Shown: piece by piece, positions 17,063 through 26,620 of the stretch
How positions within the stretch are numbered: position 1 is the stretch's first letter
How the letters are laid out: every line of letters begins with the position of its first letter
The notes under the pieces: generated by a model
Databases searched by the model: none
What the model saw: the letters and a program-made list of their open reading frames with translations, nothing else
Told to the model about the DNA's origin: nothing
Origin: Nodosilinea sp. LEGE 07088
GTDB lineage: Bacteria > Cyanobacteriota > Cyanobacteriia > Phormidesmidales > Phormidesmidaceae
NCBI RefSeq assembly: GCF_015207395.1
Contig: NZ_JADEWX010000018.1
Coordinates: forward strand, 1-64,000
Reading direction: 5' to 3'
Length of the DNA: 64,000 bases
Translations under genes and position numbers: made by a program

Positions 17063-19531
17063 CTAATTGGGAGGAAGATTAGGGCCTACCAATTCACAGA
17101 TCTTTCTTTGGGGATGATTTTTGTTGTCTATGTATTTATCGAATACATATTTGTCATGATAATCAGAATCTTCGGTATAGGTCATGGATTCTTTAATACT
17201 CGAACAGCGCAGCCTCATTAAAACAAACATTAATAAGCCCAAAAATGATATAGTCGCTATTGTTGCAGAAAGCATAAAAGCAATTTTCTGATAATTAGGT
17301 TGACCTCCAGTTCGAACAGAGCTTTCAACAAAATTTTCAGATCCTTTAGGAATTTCAAAAGCACTCCAATCTATCGGAGTGTCAGGAACTCTTGCCAAAA
17401 GAATGCGCGCTCCTTCCCCTGTTGTGTAAATGCCAGGTGTCATTGAAGGCATTTCTTTCTTCATTTCTCTTTGGATATAGTCATGAAGTTCCTGGATAGA
17501 TATCCTCTGGTCACCATTTAGATCAGCCTCACCTGTCTGAATTCCTTGAACCAGATATTTTGTGTAAATCGATGATCCTTCGCTTTTTGTGGCAAAAGAA
17601 TTTTCCAAAGAAGTCGAGGATGTTAAAATTACCCGTCCTTCTCCACCTAATTGGTTCTTTAAATCAATTGAACCATCATCTTTGACCAGCAAGTTCTCTG
17701 AAAAAGCACCGCTAAAACAACAATCAAGTATAATGATCTGCTGTTTTGAATTACAGCGATCCATTGCATCATGGATAAATTGTGCCGATATAGCTGTAGA
17801 TTCGTCTAACTCTCCCTGCGAATTTTTTTGGGTTTTACATGTAGTTAGGAATAAGGTGTTATTACTATTTTTAACTCCATGCCCGGAGAAATACAGCAGT
17901 ACCAAGTCCTTCTCCGAACGTTTTCCTATTAATAAATCTATTTTTTGTTCAATATCCTGAACATTAGGGTCAATCAATGAAATTACCTGATCAAAGTTCC
18001 CTAAATTTGAAGATTCTAATATTTGCTTGAAAACTTGAACGTCTCTCTCAGCACCAGGAATCTCTTTGAAGCCAACCCCGTACTGTTTTACACCAATTAG
18101 TAAAGCTATTTTTTGACCAGCCTTCAAATTTTTATTATCGTCTAAAACACTATTTTGATTTACTGAAAAGGCATGTAATGAAGTTTCATCTGTCGCAGAA
18201 TTTTGTGGTTTAGACTCTTTAAACAGCTGTCCTCCTTCATTGTCTTTCCACCTCAAATAAAGAACTGGGCGAAACCACTGATGTCCATTACCTTGCAGCA
18301 TAGCTACTCGGCCATGATGAATGGCTGTAGATAGAGAGTTTCTTTTGCCCAATGAACGGTAAAACTGCTCAGAAAAGTTACTTGCAGCATCAGCGCGAAT
18401 TGAATACTGCATTGCAACAACTGCAGGTACTTGGTGATCGATTAGATTTTGAGCAACCCCATTAAAAATAGAATCACCCTCTAATGCCATTGCGGATTGG
18501 CAAGCAGTAAGAACCACCAAAGAAATTCTATGATGGTAGTCACTATCGCTTAATGAGGTGCTTTGAAGTAAAGCACCAAGGGAAGAAGCCTTGACATAGT
18601 CTGGTTTTGACTTCCCTTTATAAAACTTTTCAAATACCAAGTAACCTTCTGCTTCTGGTAATCGGCTATTACACCTGCGGCAACGTTCGGCTTTTATCCC
18701 TTTATGCATTGTCGAGCAGCCTTGTTCTACACAAAGCTTGCCGAAAAGGCCATGGCCATCAAAATGAAGAACATGAGGAATTGCATCATCTGTCGATAAA
18801 CCAGTAAGATGATCTTGTAATTCTTTTTGGGTTGGTATTCTAAGACGGCTAAGACGGATCAGCCCATCTTTCTGTGCTTGTATCAAGCCGTTTCGAATAG
18901 CATTTTGTTCTAGTTGAGTAAGCGGTTTTAAGCCTAACTCCTCATCCTCTGCACGGGAAGCAACTAGTAATACGTGGATTTTATCCTGAGGATAAAAATT
19001 AGAAGGTACAGATTTCTTGGCAATATATCTTGATAAGCTTACTCTATGGTGAAGTAAAAATCGTTGCCCATCATGGAGTAGTTCCCACGGGTAACTTGCT
19101 ATTGAAGTGCGCTTGGCCGAATATTCTTCACATTTCAAGCAAATATGGAGATGACTATTATTGCTATTACTCTCTAAAATCCGTAAAGAAGAGTTAAGTG
19201 ATTGTCTAACATCACTTCCATGAGGAAAAAGTGAATTGTATAAAGCTTGGCCAATGTATTTTATATATGAGGGATGAAATCTTTGCCTATCTTCGTCAAG
19301 AAGCTTGTAACGAACCATCCAGTCCTGCTCATCTGGATCAGAGAAGAAGTCTGATTTAAATCCATCTTGGCTCTCGATAACTTTGATTATAGTATTACGC
19401 CAATCTTTGCCATCTTCCCAGAAGGGTAGAAGTGAGTCGTCTTCTGCTTCACCAGCGTTTGACTTGACTATGATTTTGAACTGATTTCCCTCTAAGGGAG
19501 AAAGCCAAACATCAAACAACTCCATGGCCAT
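17063..19531 (-). CDS. CHAT-caspase dual cysteine protease with a C-terminal membrane helix
   Basis: This protein of about 822 residues carries two clan CD protease domains. A GTG start at 19540 is possible, but ATG 19531 has AAGGG at proper distance. The N-terminal half is a CHAT domain with His in HFDGHG (about 260) and Cys in LTACQSA (about 344). A four-Cys zinc-ribbon-like insert lies just after the His (about 267, 272, 284, 287). The second half is a caspase-like C14 domain with His in YFSGHG (about 551) and Cys in LDCCFSG (about 605), then ADLNGDQRISIQEL (EF-hand-like). One transmembrane helix follows near 749-773, with a polar tail. All four catalytic residues are present. It is co-directional with the Trypco2-like gene, which is a known partner type. 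Confidence 0.88.
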   Translation of the reverse strand: MAMELFDVWLSPLEGNQFKIIVKSNAGEAEDDSLLPFWEDGKDWRNTIIKVIESQDGFKSDFFSDPDEQDWMVRYKLLDEDRQRFHPSYIKYIGQALYNSLFPHGSDVRQSLNSSLRILESNSNNSHLHICLKCEEYSAKRTSIASYPWELLHDGQRFLLHHRVSLSRYIAKKSVPSNFYPQDKIHVLLVASRAEDEELGLKPLTQLEQNAIRNGLIQAQKDGLIRLSRLRIPTQKELQDHLTGLSTDDAIPHVLHFDGHGLFGKLCVEQGCSTMHKGIKAERCRRCNSRLPEAEGYLVFEKFYKGKSKPDYVKASSLGALLQSTSLSDSDYHHRISLVVLTACQSAMALEGDSIFNGVAQNLIDHQVPAVVAMQYSIRADAASNFSEQFYRSLGKRNSLSTAIHHGRVAMLQGNGHQWFRPVLYLRWKDNEGGQLFKESKPQNSATDETSLHAFSVNQNSVLDDNKNLKAGQKIALLIGVKQYGVGFKEIPGAERDVQVFKQILESSNLGNFDQVISLIDPNVQDIEQKIDLLIGKRSEKDLVLLYFSGHGVKNSNNTLFLTTCKTQKNSQGELDESTAISAQFIHDAMDRCNSKQQIIILDCCFSGAFSENLLVKDDGSIDLKNQLGGEGRVILTSSTSLENSFATKSEGSSIYTKYLVQGIQTGEADLNGDQRISIQELHDYIQREMKKEMPSMTPGIYTTGEGARILLARVPDTPIDWSAFEIPKGSENFVESSVRTGGQPNYQKIAFMLSATIATISFLGLLMFVLMRLRCSSIKESMTYTEDSDYHDKYVFDKYIDNKNHPQRKICELVGPNLPPN

Positions 19532-19577
19532 ATTCTGCACCCTTGGTAACCGCTCATGCTTCTCAGTGGAACTTGCT

Positions 19578-19967
19578 TTAGAACTGCTGGTCTAAGTTGT
19601 CGCCGCTACCCTTAAGCAAGATATCGACGCTTTCCATCACCATGGGTGGAATCTGATCAGGATGCAGTGTTTGATAAAACTCTAGTACCTTGTCTTTCGT
19701 AAATAACGGAGACATTTTTACAATGACTTGATGCACGTCATTACGACTGCCACCACCACCGACTTCTACACCACCGATGGCAACGACTTCAACTTTAACC
19801 TTGCTTTGCCTTTCTCGCTTAACCGTGACCTGGAGCTGTAACTCTACCGAATCTACGAACAAGATCGGCACATTATCTTTACTTGGGGCCGCTGAAAGTA
19901 ATTCTTGTTTAACCTGCTCGACCAATTCAGCTAGCCCGATCGCATTCCCGCTATTATCACTAGACAT
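19578..19967 (-). CDS. Trypco2-like protein (trypsin/caspase co-occurring domain)
   Basis: A 129-residue protein with a helical start IGLAELVEQVKQELLSA and a following beta-rich part: ILFVDSVELQLQVTVKRE, then VKVEVVAIGGVEVGGGGS. This matches my memory of the Trypco2 family, small proteins encoded next to trypsin, caspase or CHAT effectors in prokaryotic conflict systems. They are proposed to bring activating signals to the protease. The C-terminal 35 residues (TKDKVLEFYQTLHPDQIPP) are extra. The gene lies 46 bases before the CHAT-caspase start, on the same strand. Direct interaction is inferred from linkage. Confidence 0.78.
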   Translation of the reverse strand: MSSDNSGNAIGLAELVEQVKQELLSAAPSKDNVPILFVDSVELQLQVTVKRERQSKVKVEVVAIGGVEVGGGGSRNDVHQVIVKMSPLFTKDKVLEFYQTLHPDQIPPMVMESVDILLKGSGDNLDQQF

Positions 19968-20066
19968 TGCACCCTCAGTGATTTACGAAACTCCTGATGG
20001 GTTAAAACATTAGGCCATTTTCTCCATCAATACAGTGACGCCTGATCAATTTAGCTGTGATATCGA

Positions 20067-23000
20067 TTACACCCCTCCCGGCGCTGCCCCCCGATCCCAC
20101 AGTTCCTTCCAGTTGTAGTTCACACTGGTGACGCCAAAATCCGGCTCTTTCTGAAACGGCTGTCGCACATAGCGCACCAGGCAGCCCTCCCCATCCCCAG
20201 AGCTGTAACGTCCTTCCGTACTCCGCACCCGAAACGCATCCCCCGCCCCAAACTCCTCCGAGCGGGGCACCTGTACCAGCGCCAAAATAAACGCCTCTGG
20301 CTGGTTCAGCGCGGTGATAATTTCATTTTTCGTCACCGTCACCGTCTCAGCCCCAGCGATGCGGCCCTTAACCTCAATGAACCGCAGCCGCCCGGTCGCA
20401 GGGTCACGAGACTCAATGTCATAGCCCAGCTTCTCTCGGCTAATGTCTCTCGGTTCATGGCCCAGTTGCCGCTCAGCCGCCATCACCGCCGCCATGGCGG
20501 CTAGCTCCACCCGTTTGGTTTCTTTAGCAAACAGACTAGCGGTAACATCGCGCTTGCCCTGCAGCCGTTGCAGCAACCCTAGGGGTACAACCAGGGCTCC
20601 GCCCACTACCAGGGGTGGCATGGGGGCCAGCTTTTGTTCGCGGGCCAGTTCATCCATCCGCCGCTCCAGCCGCGATTGCAGTTCATCGGCCCTGGCCCTG
20701 GCTCGCTCAGAGTTGAGCTTGGCATTGGGTTTGCCCTCGGCCTCCTGCTGTCTTAGCTTTTCGGCCTGCTGATCCCAATAGAGAATTTCTTTGGTCAGTC
20801 GTTCCTGCACAGCGGCTCTAGTTTTATCGATCAGGTCGCCCTGCTGGTCGCGTCGGTCTTGGACATGCTGGGGCACCAGGTGTTTAACGGCATAGGTTTT
20901 GGCCTGGGCCTCTAGATCTTGCTTGAGCCAGTCTGCCCCTAGCAGTTGTTCCACCAAGGGTTTTTCGCCATCGAGCAAAGGCCGATAGTCGAGGTAAGGG
21001 GCATACCCCGCATTGACGATGTGCCCCTCTGGGTCAATTTCAACATATTGCATACGTCGCGACACCACCCGCCGTCGCCCCGCCGAGTCGGTGCGGGCAT
21101 CCTGAATGCTGTGCTCTAGGTAGACCAGCACCCTGGGCTGCTCGTTGAGGTCACTGGCATCCACCAGCACCGCCCCCTGTTTGAGCAGGTCTCGATGCTT
21201 CTCTAGGGTGAGATCAATCACCGCATCCAGTAGCGGATGCCCAGGGCAGAGGAAGGTAGCCCCTGGTTTACCCGCCAGGTTGATCACGTCTTTTTCAAAG
21301 CAAATGCGTTCATAGCTGCGCAGGATGGGTTCGCCTAGTCCAACCTGCTGGTCGCGACTGCGCAGGGCCGAGGGTACATGGGAGACCTGGTAGCGCTTGG
21401 CCTCGCGCGGGTTGACCCGCCCCCCCAATTGCTGAAACGCCTCTAGAAAAAATGCCGCCACAAAGCGGGGCTGTAGCCGCCGAGCTTCGGCCCGCTCCAT
21501 GTCTTCGCGAATCTGCTGCACCTTAGAGGCATCCATAGAGTCTCGGGCCAGGGCGCGTTCGTCTAACAGTTCGCGCAGACGGGTTTGGTCGAGCCGGTTT
21601 TCGACCACCTGGTTCAGTCGGTCTTTAATGTCGAGGCGATCGCCGTAGCGAATCGCCTCGATCAGCAGCTGTCGCAGTTCTTTACCGGCGATCGCCCGCC
21701 CCAGTACATCAAACACCTGGCCTCCCAGAGCTTTCTGCTCCACCTCCAGCTTCCTCAGCAGCGAAAAGTAGACATCGCCTTCTCGGGTTTCCGCAGCAAC
21801 CAGGTTCCACAGATGGCACACCTCCGTTTGGCCGATCCGGTGAATGCGGCCAAACCGCTGCTCTAGCCGATTGGGGTTCCAGGGCAGATCGTAGTTCACC
21901 ATCAGGTGGGCTCGCTGTAGGTTAATGCCTTCCCCAGCCGCATCGGTGGCAATCAACACCTGCACCTGTACATCTTGCTTAAATGCCGTTTCGGCATGTT
22001 TGCGCTCCTCTCGCCGCAGTCCACCGTGGATCGTAACCACTGCCTCCGGGCGACCCAGCAATACTTGAATGCGGTCAACCAGGTAGTTCAGCGTATCTCG
22101 GTGTTCGGTAAAGATCACCAGTTTGCGCCGATGCCCTTGCTCCGTAAACATGGTGGGCTCATCCTGGAGCAGTTTGCGTAGTTCATCCCACTTGCGATCG
22201 TTGCCACCGCGCCGCACCCGCAGCGCCAACGACTCCAGTTCTTCCAATTGGGCAATCTCTAGCCTTAGCTCGGCAATGGTTTGGGCCGCTGTGGCCTGGT
22301 CTACCACTTCCTGTTCGGCGGCTTCTCGCTCATCATCGGCATAGTCATCAAAATCGTCCTCAATGTCTTCCACCGCGAGGGTGAGACCAAAGTCCAGCAG
22401 ATCATTCAGGGAGCGCTTGCGTTGCTCTTCTTCCTGCACGCGCTTTTGCAGCCGTTCTCGCCGCCGTTTTAGCGACTGATAAATTGCCTCTGGAGAAGAG
22501 GCCAGCCGCCGCTGCAGGATAGTCAGAGCAAAGCCGACGGTTCCCTTACGGCCATCGTTACCCAGACTTTCAGCCCGGTTAAATTCCTCCCGTACATAGT
22601 CGGTCACCCGCTGGTAGAGGTGATCTTCTAACTCTGAGAGCTTGTAGCCGACGGTAGTGGCAATCCGCTCGGGGAATAGGGGCTTGCCATCAAACTTGAG
22701 CAGGTCTTCCTTGACCATGCGCCGCATCAGGTCGCTGGTGTCGCTGGCGTGGACGCCATTGCGAAAACGTCCCTCGAAGCGATCGCTGTCTAGCAGCGCC
22801 ATAAACAGCTGAAAGTCTTCTTCCTTGCCGTTGTGGGGGGTCGCCGTCATCAGCAGCAGATGACGGGTGATGTCACCCAGCAGCTTGCCCAGCTTGTAGC
22901 GCTTGGTTTCTTTGATCTCTTTGCCAAAGAAAGAGGCTGACATTTTATGGGCCTCGTCGCAGACCACCAGATCCCAGTCGGTCTGTTTGAGCTTAGCCAG

Positions 23001-23645
23001 CAGATCATCGCTACGGCTGAGCTGATCTAGGCGAGCAATAAGAAAGGGAATCTCTCCCAGAGCGTTGCCGGTGCGGGCTGCCTCAATGCGATCGCGGGTG
23101 AGAATATCAAAGGGCAGGTGAAATTTCTGGTACAGCTCATCCTGCCACTGGTTAGCTAGGCTGCCAGGGCAAATAATCAAGCAGCGGTGCAGGTCGCCAC
23201 GAATTAGCAGCTCCCGCATCAACAACCCAGCCATAATCGTCTTGCCCGCCCCTGGATCGTCCGCCAGCAAAAAACGTAGCGGCTGCCGGGGAATCATCTC
23301 ACCATAGACTGCCGTAATCTGGTGCGGCAACGGCTCCACCATTGAGGTGTGCACCGCCAGCAGTGGGTCAAATAGATGGGCTAAACGAATGCGGTGGGCC
23401 TCAGAGACTAGACGCAGCTTTTCGCCATCGCCCGTGAAACTCCAGGGTTGGTCGGCATGGACGAGGTCAAGATCGGATTCGCGATCGCGATACAGAATCT
23501 CCTGATCAACGTCACCGTTGGCCTGGCGATAGACAATCACCAGCGCGTCATCGCCCATCCACTCGGTACTGACGATGGTGACCTGGGTATTTGGCAAAAT
23601 GCCCAGAATAATGCTGCCCTTAGTCAGGTCTTCGAGACTAACCAT
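20067..23645 (-). CDS. SNF2-family helicase with C-terminal DUF3883 domain
   Basis: A 1192-residue SF2 translocase. Motif I is DDPGAGKT (129-136), the DEAH box is at 230-233, and LLMTATPHNG is motif III. The C-terminal RecA half shows VIFTEHRDT, ATDAAGEGINLQ and FGRIHRIGQ. A long coiled-coil region follows. The C-terminus carries a DUF3883 restriction-endonuclease-fold-like block with YDIESRD, then RFIEVKGR. This architecture resembles DrmD-type helicases of DISARM and the helicase of the predicted Hma type. It is the first gene of the minus-strand defence series. Nuclease activity of the DUF3883 part is uncertain. Confidence 0.88.
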   Translation of the reverse strand: MVSLEDLTKGSIILGILPNTQVTIVSTEWMGDDALVIVYRQANGDVDQEILYRDRESDLDLVHADQPWSFTGDGEKLRLVSEAHRIRLAHLFDPLLAVHTSMVEPLPHQITAVYGEMIPRQPLRFLLADDPGAGKTIMAGLLMRELLIRGDLHRCLIICPGSLANQWQDELYQKFHLPFDILTRDRIEAARTGNALGEIPFLIARLDQLSRSDDLLAKLKQTDWDLVVCDEAHKMSASFFGKEIKETKRYKLGKLLGDITRHLLLMTATPHNGKEEDFQLFMALLDSDRFEGRFRNGVHASDTSDLMRRMVKEDLLKFDGKPLFPERIATTVGYKLSELEDHLYQRVTDYVREEFNRAESLGNDGRKGTVGFALTILQRRLASSPEAIYQSLKRRRERLQKRVQEEEQRKRSLNDLLDFGLTLAVEDIEDDFDDYADDEREAAEQEVVDQATAAQTIAELRLEIAQLEELESLALRVRRGGNDRKWDELRKLLQDEPTMFTEQGHRRKLVIFTEHRDTLNYLVDRIQVLLGRPEAVVTIHGGLRREERKHAETAFKQDVQVQVLIATDAAGEGINLQRAHLMVNYDLPWNPNRLEQRFGRIHRIGQTEVCHLWNLVAAETREGDVYFSLLRKLEVEQKALGGQVFDVLGRAIAGKELRQLLIEAIRYGDRLDIKDRLNQVVENRLDQTRLRELLDERALARDSMDASKVQQIREDMERAEARRLQPRFVAAFFLEAFQQLGGRVNPREAKRYQVSHVPSALRSRDQQVGLGEPILRSYERICFEKDVINLAGKPGATFLCPGHPLLDAVIDLTLEKHRDLLKQGAVLVDASDLNEQPRVLVYLEHSIQDARTDSAGRRRVVSRRMQYVEIDPEGHIVNAGYAPYLDYRPLLDGEKPLVEQLLGADWLKQDLEAQAKTYAVKHLVPQHVQDRRDQQGDLIDKTRAAVQERLTKEILYWDQQAEKLRQQEAEGKPNAKLNSERARARADELQSRLERRMDELAREQKLAPMPPLVVGGALVVPLGLLQRLQGKRDVTASLFAKETKRVELAAMAAVMAAERQLGHEPRDISREKLGYDIESRDPATGRLRFIEVKGRIAGAETVTVTKNEIITALNQPEAFILALVQVPRSEEFGAGDAFRVRSTEGRYSSGDGEGCLVRYVRQPFQKEPDFGVTSVNYNWKELWDRGAAPGGV

Positions 23646-23822
23646 GAAGTTTCAGTCACCGTAGGTATACTTCATTGTCCCCAGAATGCAACGCTTATCC
23701 GGCAAATGCAGAGGTTTATTAGAGACCAATGAGTTTTGTGGCAGATCACCCCAATGCGTTTAATCCGGTTTTTCTCCGCCAACGGTGGGAACTGTAAGTG
23801 AACCAACTCTAGTGCCGGAATT

Positions 23823-25934
23823 ATGAGTGACCTCGCTAAACAGTCCCCTCATCAGGCCAAGGCATCAGCCAGTGCTTCCCTGAAGCTACAGCGGCAACAT
23901 CAGGCTAAGAGAGCCACGACCCCTCAACCTGCTGCTCCCCAGCCTGCACCGAGCCAGAAAAAAGGTAGTCCTCTCGTCGGCTACGGCCTTATTGGTGGAG
24001 TCGCCACTATGGTGCTCGGCCTGCTTAGCGGTAACGGATTTATCACCGGAATGGGACTGGTAGGTGGTGGTAGCGTTGCTTTAGCTGGAGGTTTACAGCG
24101 ATCCAACCAAACCGAAGTTGTGGTTACCCAACCGGTACCCCCAGCCCCTGCTGCCGCCCCGCCCCGGAAGAAAAAACTTTCTACCTTGAAGAAAGGCGAT
24201 GTATTAGCTGAAAAGTACCGTGTTGAAAGCAAATTGGGGGAAGGAGGCTTTGGGGCGACGTTCCTAGTGAGCGATATCACAAAGAATATCCAGAACACCT
24301 ATGTGGCCAAAGCTCAGAAGCTCACTGGAAAAGCGAGCCAAGATGAAGAGCTCGTCGAGCGGTTTGAACGAGAAGCCGCCGCCCTGCAGCAGATTGGCAG
24401 CGGACACGGTCAAATTCCCACACTATTTGACTATTTTGACGATCAAGGCAACTTTTTCCTTATTCAAGAACAGGTAAAAGGTAAAACCCTGATGGATGCC
24501 CTTATTGAAATGATTGATACGGGGCATGTATTCTCCATTGGCTATGCTCTGAAACTCATCGACGAATTGCTAGATGTCGTTCAGCACCTCCATGTTCAGG
24601 GTCTGATTCACCGAGACATCAAACCCCAAAACATCATCCTCAGAGAGGGAGACGGCAAGCCAGTTTTAATCGACTTCGGTCTGGTTAAGCAAACTGATGA
24701 TGATAATCCTCTGCAAACCGGCACCATGGCTGGTACACCTGGGTTTATGCCCATTGAGCAGCAAATGGGCAAAGCTCTCTACCAGTCTGACTTGTATGCG
24801 ATCGGCATGGTGTTTCTATTGCTCACCACAGGCGTGCCTCCCCATCAGCTAGATGTTAACGAGCAAATCGAGTTTGATCTGGATTGGACTCAAGAACAAC
24901 TTGGCGAATCCCTGAGCCACTGGCTGAGAGTTGCCATTGCCCCACTACCCCAAAATCGATTTGGCAGTGCCGATGAAATGCGCCAGGCACTCCTCAGCAT
25001 CCGCGACCAGTCGCTCATGGCTGCAGGTTATGGGCAAGCCCTAGAAGCTCTCGGGATTGCATCTGGCCTGAATGCGGCTGATCAACAGGGCAAGACGGCT
25101 AACGTTAGAGTCTCGGATGTACGTCGAGAGGGCCGAGCTAAGAACCTTCCCTCTCAACTCGTTGGCATTATCACAACCCAAAAAGAAATCGATGCCTTCA
25201 ATGCTTTAAAGCGTCTGCTTGAACGCAATGGCTTAGAAGGAGACCTTCTGGATATGGAGGACACTCCCGACTTCTGCAATATTCACCTGAAAGAACATCC
25301 CAACTTAGTGGTGGTACGTCTCTACTTCAATGATGAATCTAAGCTGGCCTTTGCTATACCGGATGAGAATGGATTAGATACCGTCTACCCCATCAGTACC
25401 CTCCGAGGCATTGCGCCTAAGACTGAGGCAATCCTTGCAAGGTTAGAGGTAGTTCAGCAACAAGCGGGGCTCAGCGTCCAGCAAAAGGATGTTCAAGACT
25501 ATATCCCTCAAGACGATGAAGACTTGGTCGAGCGAGAAATTCGGCCCGCTATTATCGAGACCTTGACGGATATGTTTGGTCCTGATTTTCGCCTTCTATC
25601 CATTCAGACCGAAGATAATCCATTCCGTATCTACGGCCAGTTCGAAGGGCTAGAGACCCAGGCCGGACGAGTTTTTGACTATGAACTTAGTCATAACGCT
25701 AAAGGCCAGTTAGCTATGGTCTATCGCATGAATCCAGAATGCTTGGCTCAAGAAGAAGCAGAGGAAACAGCCCGAAACGCTGAAGAAGACCGATTGGCAA
25801 CTGATGGGATCTATACCGTGGGCTGGCTACAACGTAATTTCGACTCCTTTCAAGCCGCGAAGGAGCATTTTGGTGTTCGAGCTAAAAGTTGGACAAAGTT
25901 AGCTGAGAGGCTGAATCAAGCCCCAGGCGAGTAA
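23823..25934 (+). CDS. Ser/Thr protein kinase with membrane segment and unknown C-terminal domain
   Basis: A 703-residue Hanks-type kinase. Residues 1-50 are Gln/Pro/Ala-rich. A Gly-rich hydrophobic segment (about 52-92) may span the membrane as a hairpin. The kinase domain (about 127-390) has the glycine loop GEGGFGATF, a Lys in YVAKAQ, HRDIKPQN, DFGLVKQ and a GTPGFMPIEQ activation segment, so it should be active. The C-terminal 300 residues are an unrecognised domain containing VVVRLYFND and DGIYTVGWLQRNFDSFQAAKEHF. It is transcribed divergently from the helicase gene with 177 bases between. A role in defence signalling is inferred only from location. Confidence 0.88.
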   Translation: MSDLAKQSPHQAKASASASLKLQRQHQAKRATTPQPAAPQPAPSQKKGSPLVGYGLIGGVATMVLGLLSGNGFITGMGLVGGGSVALAGGLQRSNQTEVVVTQPVPPAPAAAPPRKKKLSTLKKGDVLAEKYRVESKLGEGGFGATFLVSDITKNIQNTYVAKAQKLTGKASQDEELVERFEREAAALQQIGSGHGQIPTLFDYFDDQGNFFLIQEQVKGKTLMDALIEMIDTGHVFSIGYALKLIDELLDVVQHLHVQGLIHRDIKPQNIILREGDGKPVLIDFGLVKQTDDDNPLQTGTMAGTPGFMPIEQQMGKALYQSDLYAIGMVFLLLTTGVPPHQLDVNEQIEFDLDWTQEQLGESLSHWLRVAIAPLPQNRFGSADEMRQALLSIRDQSLMAAGYGQALEALGIASGLNAADQQGKTANVRVSDVRREGRAKNLPSQLVGIITTQKEIDAFNALKRLLERNGLEGDLLDMEDTPDFCNIHLKEHPNLVVVRLYFNDESKLAFAIPDENGLDTVYPISTLRGIAPKTEAILARLEVVQQQAGLSVQQKDVQDYIPQDDEDLVEREIRPAIIETLTDMFGPDFRLLSIQTEDNPFRIYGQFEGLETQAGRVFDYELSHNAKGQLAMVYRMNPECLAQEEAEETARNAEEDRLATDGIYTVGWLQRNFDSFQAAKEHFGVRAKSWTKLAERLNQAPGE

Positions 25935-25961
25935 TACCTTACCGACTAGAATTGGGCTGTC

Positions 25962-26441
25962 CTATGAGACTATCCTGTGGCAAAACCCCACAGTCGGTAT
26001 CTCTCCCCAATGAGTCGTGTAGCTCTGTGAGAAATACTCTGACCGCATGGCCCAGGCGGGCTTGAGGCCAATTGCGCCAAACTTGAAGGCATCCGGGCTG
26101 AGCTTGCGGTTGAGGTTGTCCATTGCGGACATCAGGCGATCGCGCTTCTTGGGGTCTACCGGAGCCGCAAACAAGCTGCCTTGCACCTCGCCAGCTAGGC
26201 TTAACTCAGTAGCGATGACCTTGGCCTTCAGATACTCATACCCCGGCGTAAAGGCGGCTTCTGCCAGCCTCATAGCCTCATGGATGAGCACCGCTGTATC
26301 GTTGGTAGGTTAGTCAAGTTCAACTGAGCGGGCGGCTGAATATTGGTTTTCAGGACGATAGTGGCTGGTCCGCATCGAGACAGCAAAGTGGCCCGCTACC
26401 AGACCATCGGCCCTCAGCTTTTCGGCGCAGCGGGTGGTGCA
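25962..26441 (-). pseudogene. umuC: remnant of umuC (DNA polymerase V catalytic subunit), C-terminal part
   Basis: Reading leftward from 26441 the frame gives TTRCAEKLRADGLVAGH and RTSHYRP, then an in-frame TAA (26310-26312), then PTNDTAVLIHEAMRLAEAAF and a DUF4113-like end with LSPRYTT-type text (here FSQSYTTHWGEIP). That order is characteristic of the UmuC C-terminus. The polymerase palm and fingers are absent and the frame is broken by the stop, so the gene cannot work. The ATG at 26291 only opens the downstream fragment. It is the residue of a once complete umuDC-type operon. Confidence 0.8.
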
Positions 26442-26620
26442 GAGTAAGTAGGACAGTGGTTTCAGCGCTGATTAAACTCGGCGAGACAGCTAAACCAGGC
26501 TAGTACAGCGACAAGACCTAAGCGCAGGGTTGACGCCTTCTGGAAGGTATGAACAGCAGAACTTTTGGGAATGACAGCCCTGGTTCTTCGTACTGACGCT
26601 GCACTAGTGTAATTGCCTAT

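Noticed and set aside
20067-23645. Call of the helicase locus as DISARM
   Set aside because: The helicase resembles DrmD, but I see no DrmA, DrmB or DrmC equivalents; DUF499 and DUF1156 point to the Hma-like type instead.
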